Shown here: positions 28,557-37,179 of the stretch, in pieces
Numbering within the stretch: position 1 is the stretch's first letter
How the letters are laid out: the number at the start of each line of letters is the position of its first letter
NCBI RefSeq assembly: GCF_006569185.2
Contig: NZ_VIGC02000020.1
Span: 1 to 64,000 of the forward strand
DNA length: 64,000 nt
Reading direction: 5' to 3'
Origin: Litorilinea aerophila
Lineage (GTDB): Bacteria; Chloroflexota; Anaerolineae; Caldilineales; Caldilineaceae
Notes under the pieces: generated by a model
The model's database searches: none
What the model was told of the DNA's origin: nothing
The model's input: the letters and a program-made list of their open reading frames with translations, nothing else
Translations under genes and position numbers: made by a program

Positions 28557-30695
28557 ATGAGTATCAGACACAAGTCATTGAAGGTGCTATCTCTGTTTCT
28601 GTTCTGTACCCTTTTGTTGGCCGCGTGTTCCCAGCCGGCATCGGAGCCGGCCACCGGCCCGGCAGGGGAAGAGCCGGCAGCGTCGACCGCGGACAGCGGC
28701 CAGACGCCCAGCGAGGCTCAGTCATCCAGCGAGGCGGTGGGGGCGCCTGCAGGGGCGGGGCCTATCCTGACGGATAAGCCTGCCGATGCTGGTGAACGCC
28801 CTGTGCAACAGGAGATCTTCAACTCGCCAGCGGACTACGAGGCTGCCTCTGGCATGGCGATTACCGAATACCATGAGGCTCCCCAACTGGCCGAGCTGGT
28901 CGCTGCAGGCGAGTTGCCGCCGGTGGCCGAGCGCCTCCCCAAGAACCCCATCGTGGTGAAGCCGGAGGAAACCATCGGCAAGTACGGCGGCCAACTCCGC
29001 AACAACATCACCGGGCAGAACACCCTCCGCTCCTCCGAGGCCGGTTACTTCAACTACGAGCCGCTCACCATCCACAATCCCCAGGGAGAGATCGTGCCCA
29101 ACGTGGCCGAATCTTGGGAATGGTCCGACGACTATACCGTGTTGACCCTGCATCTGCGCGAAGGCATCAAGTGGAGCGACGGCGTCCCGTTCACGGCGGA
29201 TGACCTCCTGTTCTGGTGGGAGGACTACATCCTCAACGACGAACTGGTCCCCTCAAAGCCGACGCTGTTGACCCGGGGCGAGCAACTGGCGGAATTCACC
29301 AAGGTGGACGACTATACCGTCCAGTTCGCCTTTGCCGAGCCCTACGCCCTCTTCACTACCTACCTGGGCAGCTGGGGCTTCCCCCGCACCGACCCGACCA
29401 GCATGCCCAAGCATTATCTCTCCCAGTTCCACCCCAACTATGTCGAGATGGAAGAGATCGAAGCCATGATGCAGGAAGAAGGCTTCGACAACTGGGTGGA
29501 CTTCTTCCAACACATACGCAGCTTTGACAACCCGGACAAGCCGTCCATTTCGGCCTGGATCCCCAATGAATGGCCACCCCAGCCCATCCAAACCTATCAT
29601 CGCAACCCTTACTACTGGAAGGTGGATACGGCCGGGAATCAGTTGCCCTACATCGATGAACTGCGCACCATCCGGGTCGCGGATCCAGAAGCCACCCTGC
29701 TCAAGACCATCGCCGGGGAGTTTGATTTTGTGCGTATCGCTTACCTGGGTGGCCCGGCTAACCTGCCCGTCCTGGCGGAGAATAAAGAGAGCGGCAACTA
29801 CCGCTTTGCCTATGCCAACTGGATGCCCAACTCCTTCGCCAACATCATGTTCAACTTTACCACCCAGGATCCGGTGAAGCGAGAACTCTATAACGATGTG
29901 CGCTTCCGCCGTGCCCTCTCAGTGGCCATCAACCGGGAAGAGATTGTCAAGCTGATTTATAAAGGCGGCGTCTTCCCCTCCCAGGTGGCCCCGGCCTATG
30001 GACCGCCCTATCACGGCGAGTCAGAGCTCTTCCAGTCCTATGCCCAGTTCGATCCAGATCTGGCCAATCAACTGTTGGATGAAATTGGGTTGACCGAGCG
30101 GGACAGTGAAGGCTTCCGGCTGGGTCCCAACGGTGAGGAGCTGCTCCTGGTGATCTCCGCCACCACGGCCTGGCCGGTGGAAACGCCCCAGGTGATGGAG
30201 CTGGTCAAGAACTACTGGGCAGAGGTGGGGATCCGCGCCACCGTAAAGCCCGAAGCTGGCGAACTCTGGGCTGCGCGCCATAACGCAGGGGAGCATGATA
30301 TCTCTGCCCGGGGTGCCCATTTCGGCGGCGGTCCAGTCCATCCCACCCTGAACTCCAACACCTTCGCCCTCAGCGGCTGGCAGTGGGCACCGGACTGGGC
30401 CCTGTGGCTGGATACGAATGGCGCCCAGGGTGTGGAGCCGCCGGACGACGTGAAGCGCCTCCGGCAACTGCGGGAACAAATCCTGGGCGAGCCAGACGAG
30501 GCCAAGCGAAACGAGCTCATGCAGGAAGTGTTCCGCATCCACATGGATAATCTCTGGTCCATCGGCATCGTGGTGGACGATCCCAAGTTTGGCCAGCTCA
30601 CGGTGGTCAATAACCGGTTGCGCAACGTGCCCACCTGGTCCATCTCCGGCGAGTGGTATCCCCACATCCCGGCCTCCTGGTTCATCAACGAATAG
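28557..30695 (+). CDS. ABC transporter substrate-binding lipoprotein, family 5
   Basis: 712 residues. The signal sequence ends in the lipobox LLLAAC, followed by a Ser/Ala/Glu-rich linker (about 25-75). The SBP family 5 body includes SWEWSDDYTVLTLHLREGIKWSDGVPFTADDL and DVRFRRALSVAINREEIVKL. It is longer than E. coli DppA (535), with an extra segment (about 290-330) characteristic of the larger extracellular binding proteins of Chloroflexota and Thermus-type bacteria. The start at ATG 28557 is preceded by CTGGAGGAACGGC. The 165-base gap upstream includes AAAGGAGGTGCG without a lasting reading frame. A textbook terminator follows. The ligand cannot be determined. Confidence 0.93.
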   Translation: MSIRHKSLKVLSLFLFCTLLLAACSQPASEPATGPAGEEPAASTADSGQTPSEAQSSSEAVGAPAGAGPILTDKPADAGERPVQQEIFNSPADYEAASGMAITEYHEAPQLAELVAAGELPPVAERLPKNPIVVKPEETIGKYGGQLRNNITGQNTLRSSEAGYFNYEPLTIHNPQGEIVPNVAESWEWSDDYTVLTLHLREGIKWSDGVPFTADDLLFWWEDYILNDELVPSKPTLLTRGEQLAEFTKVDDYTVQFAFAEPYALFTTYLGSWGFPRTDPTSMPKHYLSQFHPNYVEMEEIEAMMQEEGFDNWVDFFQHIRSFDNPDKPSISAWIPNEWPPQPIQTYHRNPYYWKVDTAGNQLPYIDELRTIRVADPEATLLKTIAGEFDFVRIAYLGGPANLPVLAENKESGNYRFAYANWMPNSFANIMFNFTTQDPVKRELYNDVRFRRALSVAINREEIVKLIYKGGVFPSQVAPAYGPPYHGESELFQSYAQFDPDLANQLLDEIGLTERDSEGFRLGPNGEELLLVISATTAWPVETPQVMELVKNYWAEVGIRATVKPEAGELWAARHNAGEHDISARGAHFGGGPVHPTLNSNTFALSGWQWAPDWALWLDTNGAQGVEPPDDVKRLRQLREQILGEPDEAKRNELMQEVFRIHMDNLWSIGIVVDDPKFGQLTVVNNRLRNVPTWSISGEWYPHIPASWFINE

Positions 30696-30745
30696 CGTTC
30701 CCAAGGGGCCCAACCGCCCCGGCAGCAGTCTGGGCATGACTACGC

Positions 30746-30779
30746 AAGACGGCGGAGTTTCAAACTCCGCCGTCTTTTT
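30746..30779 (+). terminator. Rho-independent terminator of the peptide ABC operon
   Basis: AAGACGGCGGAGTTT (30746-30760) and its complement (30762-30776) form a near-perfect stem closing on TTCAA, followed by TTTTTG. Confidence 0.95.
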
Positions 30780-30822
30780 GTCATGGAGAATTGCCTTGCC
30801 CTGGATGGTCAGTTGACTGGCT

Positions 30823-32457
30823 TCAATAGATGGACACTGCCGTCTCCTGGGCGGTGATGAACTCCAGCAGCGCGGGCACGCCTTCCCGGGTCTTCTCGAT
30901 GCCCCGGCGGATGGCCGGCACGATCTGGTCCGGCTCGGTGATCCGCTCGCCGTAGGCGCCGAAGGCCCGGGCCATGTCCGCATAGTGGCCGGTGATGTTG
31001 GTGCTGCCATATTTGGCCGTGGAGACCGGCATGATGGGGATTTCGATGGCCATGGCAAAGTTGTTGAGCAGGATGGAGAGGATGGGGATACGCTCCCGCA
31101 CGGCGGTCTCGAAGTCCATGCCCGTGAAGCCGATGGCTGCGTCCCCCCACACGTTGATGCAGAGCTTCTCCGGGTGCACTAGCTTGGCGCCCATGGCCAG
31201 GCCCAGGCCGTAGCCCAGCTGGGTAGTCTTGCCCCAGCCGATGTAGGAGAGGGGCGTGATGCTCTCCCAGAAGGGGGCCAGCTGGTCCCGGGGACTGCCG
31301 GCGTCGTGGGTGATGATGGTGTTGGCCACATCCACCGTGTGCATCAGATCCCAGATGACCCGATATGGAGAGAGGGGTTTCTCGTCGGAGGTCAGCTTGG
31401 GCATCCACTCGGCCAGCCAGGCCTCCTTGCCTTCCCGGATGCGTCGGGCCAGGGCTTCGGCCCGGCCCAGCCGCTGGCTAACCAGCCGCTCCCGGATGGC
31501 GCTCACCAGGGCCTGGAGGGTCAGGCGGGCATCCCCCACCAGGGTGTAGTCGGCCGGCACATCTTTCTGGATGTCGGCGGGATCCAGGGTGGCATGGACC
31601 ACGGTCTTGCCCGGGGGGATCTTGACCCCGAAGCTGGTGATGCTGAAGCTGCAGCCGATGCCGAAGATGAGGTCGGCCTCGTGGAGGAAGTCGTAGACCG
31701 GCTTGGGATGGCTGCGGTTGGCGCAGCCCAGGGCGAGGGGATGGTTTTCGGGGAAGGCGCTCTTGCCGTTGAGGGTGGTGGTGACGGGCGCCTCCAGCAG
31801 CTCGGCCAGCTCCTGCAGTTCCGCCCAGGCTTTCGCATAGTGGATGCCCTGGCCCGCGTAGATGAGGGGGCGCTGGGCCTCCAGGAGGACATCGGCCACG
31901 ATGGCCACATCCTCGGGGTCAGGCCCGTAGCGGGTCTTGCGGACGGGCTGGTAGATCAGGGGGACGGGCAGCTCGGCGTGGATCAGGTCGCTGGGGATCT
32001 CCAGCAGGGCAGGGCGGGGACGCCCGTTGCGGACCGCGCTGAAGGCCCGGCGCATGGCCGCGGGCAGGGCTTCGGGCACCGTGAGCTGCTCGCAGGATTT
32101 GGTCACATGGCGGTAGTTCAGGGCCGAGTTGAAGTTGGGCTGCACCTGGTTGATGGCCCGGGGGTAGCCCATGGGCAACACCAGGATGGGCGAGGAATCG
32201 CCGTAGGCCTGGGCCACGCCGCCGAAGGCGTTCTCCGCGCCGGGGCCGTGCTGCATGCAGAAGACGCCGATTTCCTCACCGCTGGTGAGGCGGCTGACGG
32301 CGTCGGCCATGTGCAGGCCGATGCGCTCCTGGCGCACGATGATGGTGCGGATGTCCACCTTGGCGGCGGCCTCGATCAGGTGGTTGACCGGATAGGCAAA
32401 GAGGTATTTGACCCCTTCGGCTTTCAGGATCTGGGCAATGGCGTCAGCAACATGCAT
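30823..32457 (-). CDS. Thiamine-pyrophosphate-dependent enzyme (acetolactate synthase-like)
   Basis: 544 residues with the three-part TPP fold of the AHAS/benzoylformate decarboxylase group. The N-terminal domain carries the catalytic glutamate in IIVRQERIGLHMADAVSRL; the central domain follows at about 190-330; the C-terminal TPP-binding motif is GDAAIGFTGMDFETAVRER...LLNN. It belongs to the broad 'TPP-requiring protein' set; the substrate is unclear and no small AHAS subunit is next to it. AAGGAGG precedes ATG 32457. It is the last gene of the strand block that begins with the sugar-binding protein at 38.6 kb, but a 223-base gap with a hairpin separates it from the GH32 gene. Confidence 0.85.
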   Translation of the reverse strand: MHVADAIAQILKAEGVKYLFAYPVNHLIEAAAKVDIRTIIVRQERIGLHMADAVSRLTSGEEIGVFCMQHGPGAENAFGGVAQAYGDSSPILVLPMGYPRAINQVQPNFNSALNYRHVTKSCEQLTVPEALPAAMRRAFSAVRNGRPRPALLEIPSDLIHAELPVPLIYQPVRKTRYGPDPEDVAIVADVLLEAQRPLIYAGQGIHYAKAWAELQELAELLEAPVTTTLNGKSAFPENHPLALGCANRSHPKPVYDFLHEADLIFGIGCSFSITSFGVKIPPGKTVVHATLDPADIQKDVPADYTLVGDARLTLQALVSAIRERLVSQRLGRAEALARRIREGKEAWLAEWMPKLTSDEKPLSPYRVIWDLMHTVDVANTIITHDAGSPRDQLAPFWESITPLSYIGWGKTTQLGYGLGLAMGAKLVHPEKLCINVWGDAAIGFTGMDFETAVRERIPILSILLNNFAMAIEIPIMPVSTAKYGSTNITGHYADMARAFGAYGERITEPDQIVPAIRRGIEKTREGVPALLEFITAQETAVSIY

Positions 32458-32607
32458 GGGGAGCCTCCTTGGATGACCTCTGGTTGGGGTGCGTGTCCCA
32501 TTTGGGGCGCCCGGTGGCGGACCATGGCCTGCGGAAGGTCAATCCCCAAAGTGGGTCACACCCTTTCGTTGAGCAGCGGGATTCATCTGTCCGGGGCAGG
32601 GAATGAT

Positions 32608-32630
32608 GGAGCCGGGGCTGCCCCGGCTCC
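32608..32630 (-). terminator. Hairpin after the GH32 gene
   Basis: GGAGCCGGGG-ctg-CCCCGGCTCC, a perfect 10-bp stem about 50 bases after the minus-strand stop at 32681. No T-run follows, so full termination is not certain. Confidence 0.55.
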
Positions 32631-32680
32631 CCTGATCATAGCGTATTTTTGGTGAGGAGAAAAACAGCCGCTTTGGGGAA

Positions 32681-34102
32681 TTAGATGGGCCGCATCCGCC
32701 AGATGTCCAGGGATTCCACATGGGCGGTGCCGCCCTGGGCTCGGAGTTCCAGCCCCTGGTGGCCGGGATCCGCCTGGATGACCCGGGTGACCGCGATGCG
32801 GCCGTCATCCGCGAAGAGCTCCAGCACCGATCGATCCAGGAAGAGTTGCAGCTTCAGGGCTGGCTGAGTGGGTTCGGCCAGGGGGACGGCCGTGCCGGCC
32901 ACGGTCAGGCTTCGGCCATCCCAAGTGACCGGGATGGCCTCCTCGCCGTCTGGTGAGCGACGCAGGCGCAGCTCCACGGCCTGGGCCTTCCCCAGCCTGC
33001 AGGAGAGGTGAATTTCCAGGGCATCCCCCTCGGCGTCCAGAACATAGCCACTGGGGGAGAGGGGGAGGTCGGCGCAGGCTGTGTGTTCGGCCCGGAGCTG
33101 GGCCACTTCCGGAACGGGGGACTGGCGCGGGATGCCGTCCGGACCCAGGGTCAGGACCCGGGGGAGGGCCAGGCAGCCGTTCCAGCCACGTCCTGGCGGG
33201 AAACCTCGCACCCAGCCCAGGAGGATACAGCGGCCGGTGGGGTCATAGAGGGTGTTGGTGGCATAGAAGTTGGGCACCTGGCCCTGGCCGGGGTCCAGGA
33301 TGCCGTGGCGTGAGGGGGTAAAGGTCAGGCTGTCCAGGTGGAAGGTGCCGGTCAGGTACTCCACCGGGCGATAGGGCGAGGTGAGCAGGATCCACTGGTC
33401 GCCGACCTTGAAGAAGTTGGGGCATTCGTGGAAGCGGACGGCGCTGCGGGGGCTCTGGTGGAGCAGGCCCCGGTAGTGCCAGCGGGTCAGGCTGTCGTCG
33501 TCGGCTTCGTAGAGGGCGACGGCGGCCACCTCGTCGAAGGCCCCGCCCAGGACCAGAAAGGTGCGGCCGGCTTCTTCGAAAATGTAGGGGTCGCGCCAGT
33601 CGCCCTCGAAAGGGGGGCCGCCGTGGGTTTCCAGGGAGAGGATGGGATTGGCCGGGTGTTTTTGCCAGGTAATCCAGTCGGGGTCGCCCAGTGCGGCCCA
33701 CTGCTCATTGGGCGGCCGATGGCCGTCCTGGTCCGGCCCCACTTTGGTGTAGAAGAGCATGGGCTGTCCCTGGCCGTTGACCCGGGCACAGCCGGAGAAG
33801 CAGTGGGCCTCGCCCAGTTCGGTGGAGGGCCAGAGGGCGATAGGCAGGTGTTCCCAGTGGACCAGGTCGGTGCTGCGGGCGTGGCCCCAGTGGATGTGAC
33901 CCCATTGGTCGTCATAGGGATTGTGCTGGTAGAAGAGGTGGTAATAGCCGTTGTGGTAGATGGTGCCGTTGGGGTCGTTCATCCAGTTGGCCGGCGGCCG
34001 GAAGTGGTAGATCGGCCGGGTGGGGTCGGCGGCCGCCCTGGCTGCCGCAGCTTCCACACTGGCCATGGCACGGGCGATGGCGGGATTGGGATGGGTTGGC
34101 AT
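32681..34102 (-). CDS. Glycoside hydrolase family 32 (beta-fructosidase/sucrose hydrolase)
   Basis: 473 residues, cytoplasmic (no signal peptide). The five-bladed propeller holds the three GH32 catalytic motifs: WMNDPNG with nucleophile D43, WRDPYIF with D171, and FHECPNFF with acid/base E226. The C-terminal beta-sandwich includes LKLQLFLDRSVLELFADDG. It would hydrolyse sucrose or short fructans imported by the adjoining ABC permeases. A clear AAGGAG precedes ATG 34102. The chain has about 30 extra N-terminal residues (NPAIARAMASVEAAAARAA) typical of many bacterial sucrose hydrolases. Confidence 0.95.
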   Translation of the reverse strand: MPTHPNPAIARAMASVEAAAARAAADPTRPIYHFRPPANWMNDPNGTIYHNGYYHLFYQHNPYDDQWGHIHWGHARSTDLVHWEHLPIALWPSTELGEAHCFSGCARVNGQGQPMLFYTKVGPDQDGHRPPNEQWAALGDPDWITWQKHPANPILSLETHGGPPFEGDWRDPYIFEEAGRTFLVLGGAFDEVAAVALYEADDDSLTRWHYRGLLHQSPRSAVRFHECPNFFKVGDQWILLTSPYRPVEYLTGTFHLDSLTFTPSRHGILDPGQGQVPNFYATNTLYDPTGRCILLGWVRGFPPGRGWNGCLALPRVLTLGPDGIPRQSPVPEVAQLRAEHTACADLPLSPSGYVLDAEGDALEIHLSCRLGKAQAVELRLRRSPDGEEAIPVTWDGRSLTVAGTAVPLAEPTQPALKLQLFLDRSVLELFADDGRIAVTRVIQADPGHQGLELRAQGGTAHVESLDIWRMRPI

Positions 34103-34181
34103 GGCTTCTCCTTAGTTTGGGTGCTGGCTTGTTTTTGGGGCTGGGTTGCTGGCTTTTGGGGTAGGCCCGTGAACGTGTGGG

Positions 34182-35081
34182 CTACACCTTAATACCGCCC
34201 ATCATGATGCCTTCGACCAGATATTTTTGGCCAAATGTATAGACTACCACGGTCGGTATCATGGAAAGGACGATACCTGCCAGCACAATAGAGATGCTAC
34301 CGGTCATCATGTAGCCCTGTAAGTCAAAGAGGCCCAGGGGAACTGTGAATTTCTCTTTGGTGACGAGAAAGATGAGCGGCCGGAAGAATTCATTCCAGTG
34401 AAAATTAAATGTCAGCACGCCGAGTACAGCGAGTCCCGATGAGGCAAGGGGTAGGTAAATTTGGGCGAAAACTTGCCAGGGGTTGGCTCCATCCAGGACG
34501 GCGGCTTCTTCATACTCCACAGGAATCATCAGAAAATACTGACGCAGCAGAAACGTCCCGAAAGCGGTGGGCAGGGCCGGCAGGACCAGGGAAGACAGGG
34601 TATCTGCCAGTCCCAGGTACTTGCTGATTAACGTATAGAGCGGGATGATGGTGGCCTGGATAGGAACCATCATGGTCATCATGACCAACCAAAAGAGAAC
34701 TGTTTTCCCTGGAAATTCCAGGCGGGCGAAGGCGTAGCCAGCCAGGGATGCCGTGATGAGTTGACCGACCACGATGTTCACAGTGACCGAGACGCTGTTC
34801 AGAAATTGGTGCCAAAAAGGGATCTGGCGAAAGACTTCTCGATAGTTGCTCCAGTCCGGTTGAAGAGGGATCCACTGGGGGGGGACATGAAAGGACTCCA
34901 TGGGTTGGCGCAACGAAGTGGCCACCACCCAGGCCACGGGTGCCAGAACCACAAAGCTGCCCCCTAGCAGAATGGCCAGGGTAATGCCCCGCGTTAAAAG
35001 ATTCGGCATGTGGCCGATGCGCCTGCTGCTTCGTTGCTGAGAGGTGGTTGCCCCATAGAAACTAATGTCTGACTGATTCAT
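34182..35081 (-). CDS. Carbohydrate ABC transporter permease (MalG-like), second paralogue
   Basis: 299 residues, six predicted helices. EAA loop EEAAVLDGANPWQVFAQIYLPL and the ending VEGIMMGGIKV are typical of CUT1 MalG/UgpE permeases. It is closely related to the gene just upstream (35206-36093), for example the shared FPGKxVLFWL, QATIIP and LLRQYFL segments and DLQGYMMTGSIS. The start is probably ATG 35081 (GTG 35084 is next to it); its ribosome site is poor, as is that of ATG 35009. A 16-bp-arm inverted repeat lies in the 124-base gap before it. Confidence 0.9.
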   Translation of the reverse strand: MNQSDISFYGATTSQQRSSRRIGHMPNLLTRGITLAILLGGSFVVLAPVAWVVATSLRQPMESFHVPPQWIPLQPDWSNYREVFRQIPFWHQFLNSVSVTVNIVVGQLITASLAGYAFARLEFPGKTVLFWLVMMTMMVPIQATIIPLYTLISKYLGLADTLSSLVLPALPTAFGTFLLRQYFLMIPVEYEEAAVLDGANPWQVFAQIYLPLASSGLAVLGVLTFNFHWNEFFRPLIFLVTKEKFTVPLGLFDLQGYMMTGSISIVLAGIVLSMIPTVVVYTFGQKYLVEGIMMGGIKV

Positions 35082-35117
35082 CACGCGACTATCTGGAGTT
35101 AAGTCCGGTCTCCTCCA

Positions 35118-35209
35118 CTAGTACTTGACCACACTGGTTTTCGGTAGTCAGTTCGCGGCCCCATGGAGCGGACATCATTCCGTTAAGATTCACTGTGGTC
35201 GAGTACTAG
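35118..35209. mobile_element. 92-bp MITE-like element with 16-bp terminal inverted repeats
   Basis: CTAGTACTTGACCACA at 35118-35133 and TGTGGTCGAGTACTAG at 35194-35209 are inverted repeats with one mismatch, extendable by about three bases. Both ends read CTAG, which fits the YTAR target duplication of IS5-type elements, though CTAG is itself a palindrome. No transposase is inside. The right end overlaps the stop codon of the upstream permease gene. It could instead simply be an intercistronic RNA hairpin. Confidence 0.45.
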
Positions 35210-36093
35210 CCTTTGAGTCCTCCCATCATGATACCCTCGATCAGGTAACGTTGGCCAACAAGGTACACAAGCAGCACAGGAATCATGGAAAGCACAATAC
35301 CGGCCAAGACCACTGAGATGCTTCCCGTCATCATGTACCCCTGCAGGTCAAAGAGGCCTAGAGGAATGGTGAACTTTTCTTTGCTGACCAGGAAGATCAG
35401 GGGACGGAAGAATTCATTCCAGTGGCCGTTGAAACTCAGCACCGCCAGCACAGCCAGGCCGCCCGATACAAGGGGCAGGTAGATTCGATAGAATACCTGA
35501 AAGGGGTTGGCGCCGTCGATCATGGCTGCTTCTTCGTAATCCCGAGGGATCGTCAGAAAGTATTGCCGCAACAGAAAGGTTCCAAAAGCGGTGGGCAGGG
35601 CCGGAAAGATCAGGGATTGGAGGGTATCCGCCAAATCCAGATAGCGGCTCATGAGGATGTAAACCGGGATGATGGTCGCCTGGATGGGAATCATCATGGT
35701 TGCCATGATGAGCCAGAAGAGCACATTTTTGCCAGGGAAATTTAAGTGGGCGAAGGCGTATCCAGCGAGGGCCGCGGTGGTCAACTGCCCCAGGACGATG
35801 CTGCCGCTTACCACAAAGCTGTTAAAAATTTGTTTCCAGAATGGAATACGTTCGAAGACTTGCTGATAGTTGCTGAAGTCTGGATGGATGGGAATCCACT
35901 GGGGAGGGACACTGAACGATTCAGCCGGTGTGCGTAACGATGTAGCAACGACCCAGGCGAATGGTGCCAGGACCACAAAACTGAACAGGAGCAAAAGGAT
36001 CAGTCCGATCCAGTAGCCCAGGCGGTAGCGCAAGAATGCCTGCCCTCCTGTCGTCCGAGTCCTATTGGGCAGATATGGTGTCGAGGTCTGCAT
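35206..36093 (-). CDS. Carbohydrate ABC transporter permease (MalG-like), first paralogue
   Basis: 295 residues with six membrane helices. The EAA loop is EEAAMIDGANPFQVFYRIYLPL. It pairs with the MalF-like permease encoded 46 bases upstream. ATG 36093 follows GAGGAATACC; a TTG at 36108 is rejected. Its TAG stop lies within the right arm of the inverted repeat at 35118-35209. It and the next gene are recent-looking tandem paralogues, similar along nearly the whole length. Confidence 0.92.
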   Translation of the reverse strand: MQTSTPYLPNRTRTTGGQAFLRYRLGYWIGLILLLLFSFVVLAPFAWVVATSLRTPAESFSVPPQWIPIHPDFSNYQQVFERIPFWKQIFNSFVVSGSIVLGQLTTAALAGYAFAHLNFPGKNVLFWLIMATMMIPIQATIIPVYILMSRYLDLADTLQSLIFPALPTAFGTFLLRQYFLTIPRDYEEAAMIDGANPFQVFYRIYLPLVSGGLAVLAVLSFNGHWNEFFRPLIFLVSKEKFTIPLGLFDLQGYMMTGSISVVLAGIVLSMIPVLLVYLVGQRYLIEGIMMGGLKG

Positions 36094-36139
36094 TGGGGTA
36101 TTCCTCAAGCATCTACTCTTTCTATTAGCTCATCAAGCT

Positions 36140-37108
36140 TTATTGATAGAAGACCCAGCGCCGGCTCAGCCAGAATTGAGCCATGGTCACCAGCATGATC
36201 ACGATAAAGAGGATGACCGTGATCGCGGACCCGTAACCAAATTCCAGGTTTTTGAAGGCCGCTTCATACATCACCATCACGGCAGTCCGGCTGGCATCTC
36301 CAGGGCCACCTCTGGTCATGATGTAGGGCTGCTCAAAAACCTGGAGCGCGCCGATCACGCTGACTACAATGGCAAAGAGCAGGGTCGGGCTCAACATGGG
36401 CAGAATGATGTGCCAGATGCGACGGAGCCCTGTGGCCCCGTCCACATCGGCTGCGTCCAAAATTTCTGGAGAAATATTGGTCAATCCTCCGATGAATAAG
36501 ATGAAGGTGAAGCCCAGTTGATGCCAGACATAGGCAATCATGACGGTGATCAAGGCCCATGTGCTGGAGTTGAGCCACGGAACGCGAGGAAGACCGATAA
36601 GGGTCAGGTAATAGTTGACGACGCCAAATTCCCTGTGAAACATGTATCCCAGCGAAATGGAAACGGCCGCGCTGGACATCAGCAATGGGAGAAAGAAGGC
36701 GGACCGAAAGTAGTACCGAAAGAAACGCCCCATCTTTTGAGTGACAGCAAGGGCTAAAATCAGGGCAAGAACGATCTGGGTCGTCACAGCCATGGCCACG
36801 AACCGAAAGGTATTCAGGAAGCTCGTGAGCACTTGCTTGTCTGTGATCAGGCGCTGATAGTTCTCGGCACCAACCAGCTGGGGCGCAGTAAAGACATTCC
36901 ACTGAAAGAAGCTAAGCCCAAAGGACACCAGCACCGGGCCTGCTGTAAAGATAAGGATCCCCAACACCGTTGGTAATAAAAAGAGGTACCCCATAGCGGC
37001 TTTTCGCCTTCGCATTCCTGTCAGCGTATTCGCAGTCAGCCAGGCCAGGGGGCCGCCTCCCGTGCCAGGTTGTTTTGATATCTGGGAAGCATTCTGCATA
37101 TGGGCCAT
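36140..37108 (-). CDS. Carbohydrate ABC transporter permease (MalF-like)
   Basis: 322 residues. A cytoplasmic N-terminal arm leads to six helices starting near MGYLFLLPTVLGILIFTAGPVLVS, with the EAA-type loop ILDAADVDGATGLRRIWHIILPML. This is the CUT1 UgpA/MalF family. AGGAGG lies 6 bases before ATG 37108. It follows the binding-protein gene by 71 bases. The cluster has no ATPase gene, so a shared MsmX/UgpC-type ATPase elsewhere is likely. Confidence 0.93.
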   Translation of the reverse strand: MAHMQNASQISKQPGTGGGPLAWLTANTLTGMRRRKAAMGYLFLLPTVLGILIFTAGPVLVSFGLSFFQWNVFTAPQLVGAENYQRLITDKQVLTSFLNTFRFVAMAVTTQIVLALILALAVTQKMGRFFRYYFRSAFFLPLLMSSAAVSISLGYMFHREFGVVNYYLTLIGLPRVPWLNSSTWALITVMIAYVWHQLGFTFILFIGGLTNISPEILDAADVDGATGLRRIWHIILPMLSPTLLFAIVVSVIGALQVFEQPYIMTRGGPGDASRTAVMVMYEAAFKNLEFGYGSAITVILFIVIMLVTMAQFWLSRRWVFYQ

Positions 37109-37179
37109 GTAATCCTCCTGAGGGAGGCCGGGCAGCCGCTACGCCGCCCGGCCTCGTTGCCTTCGTATACTTTGTTGGA

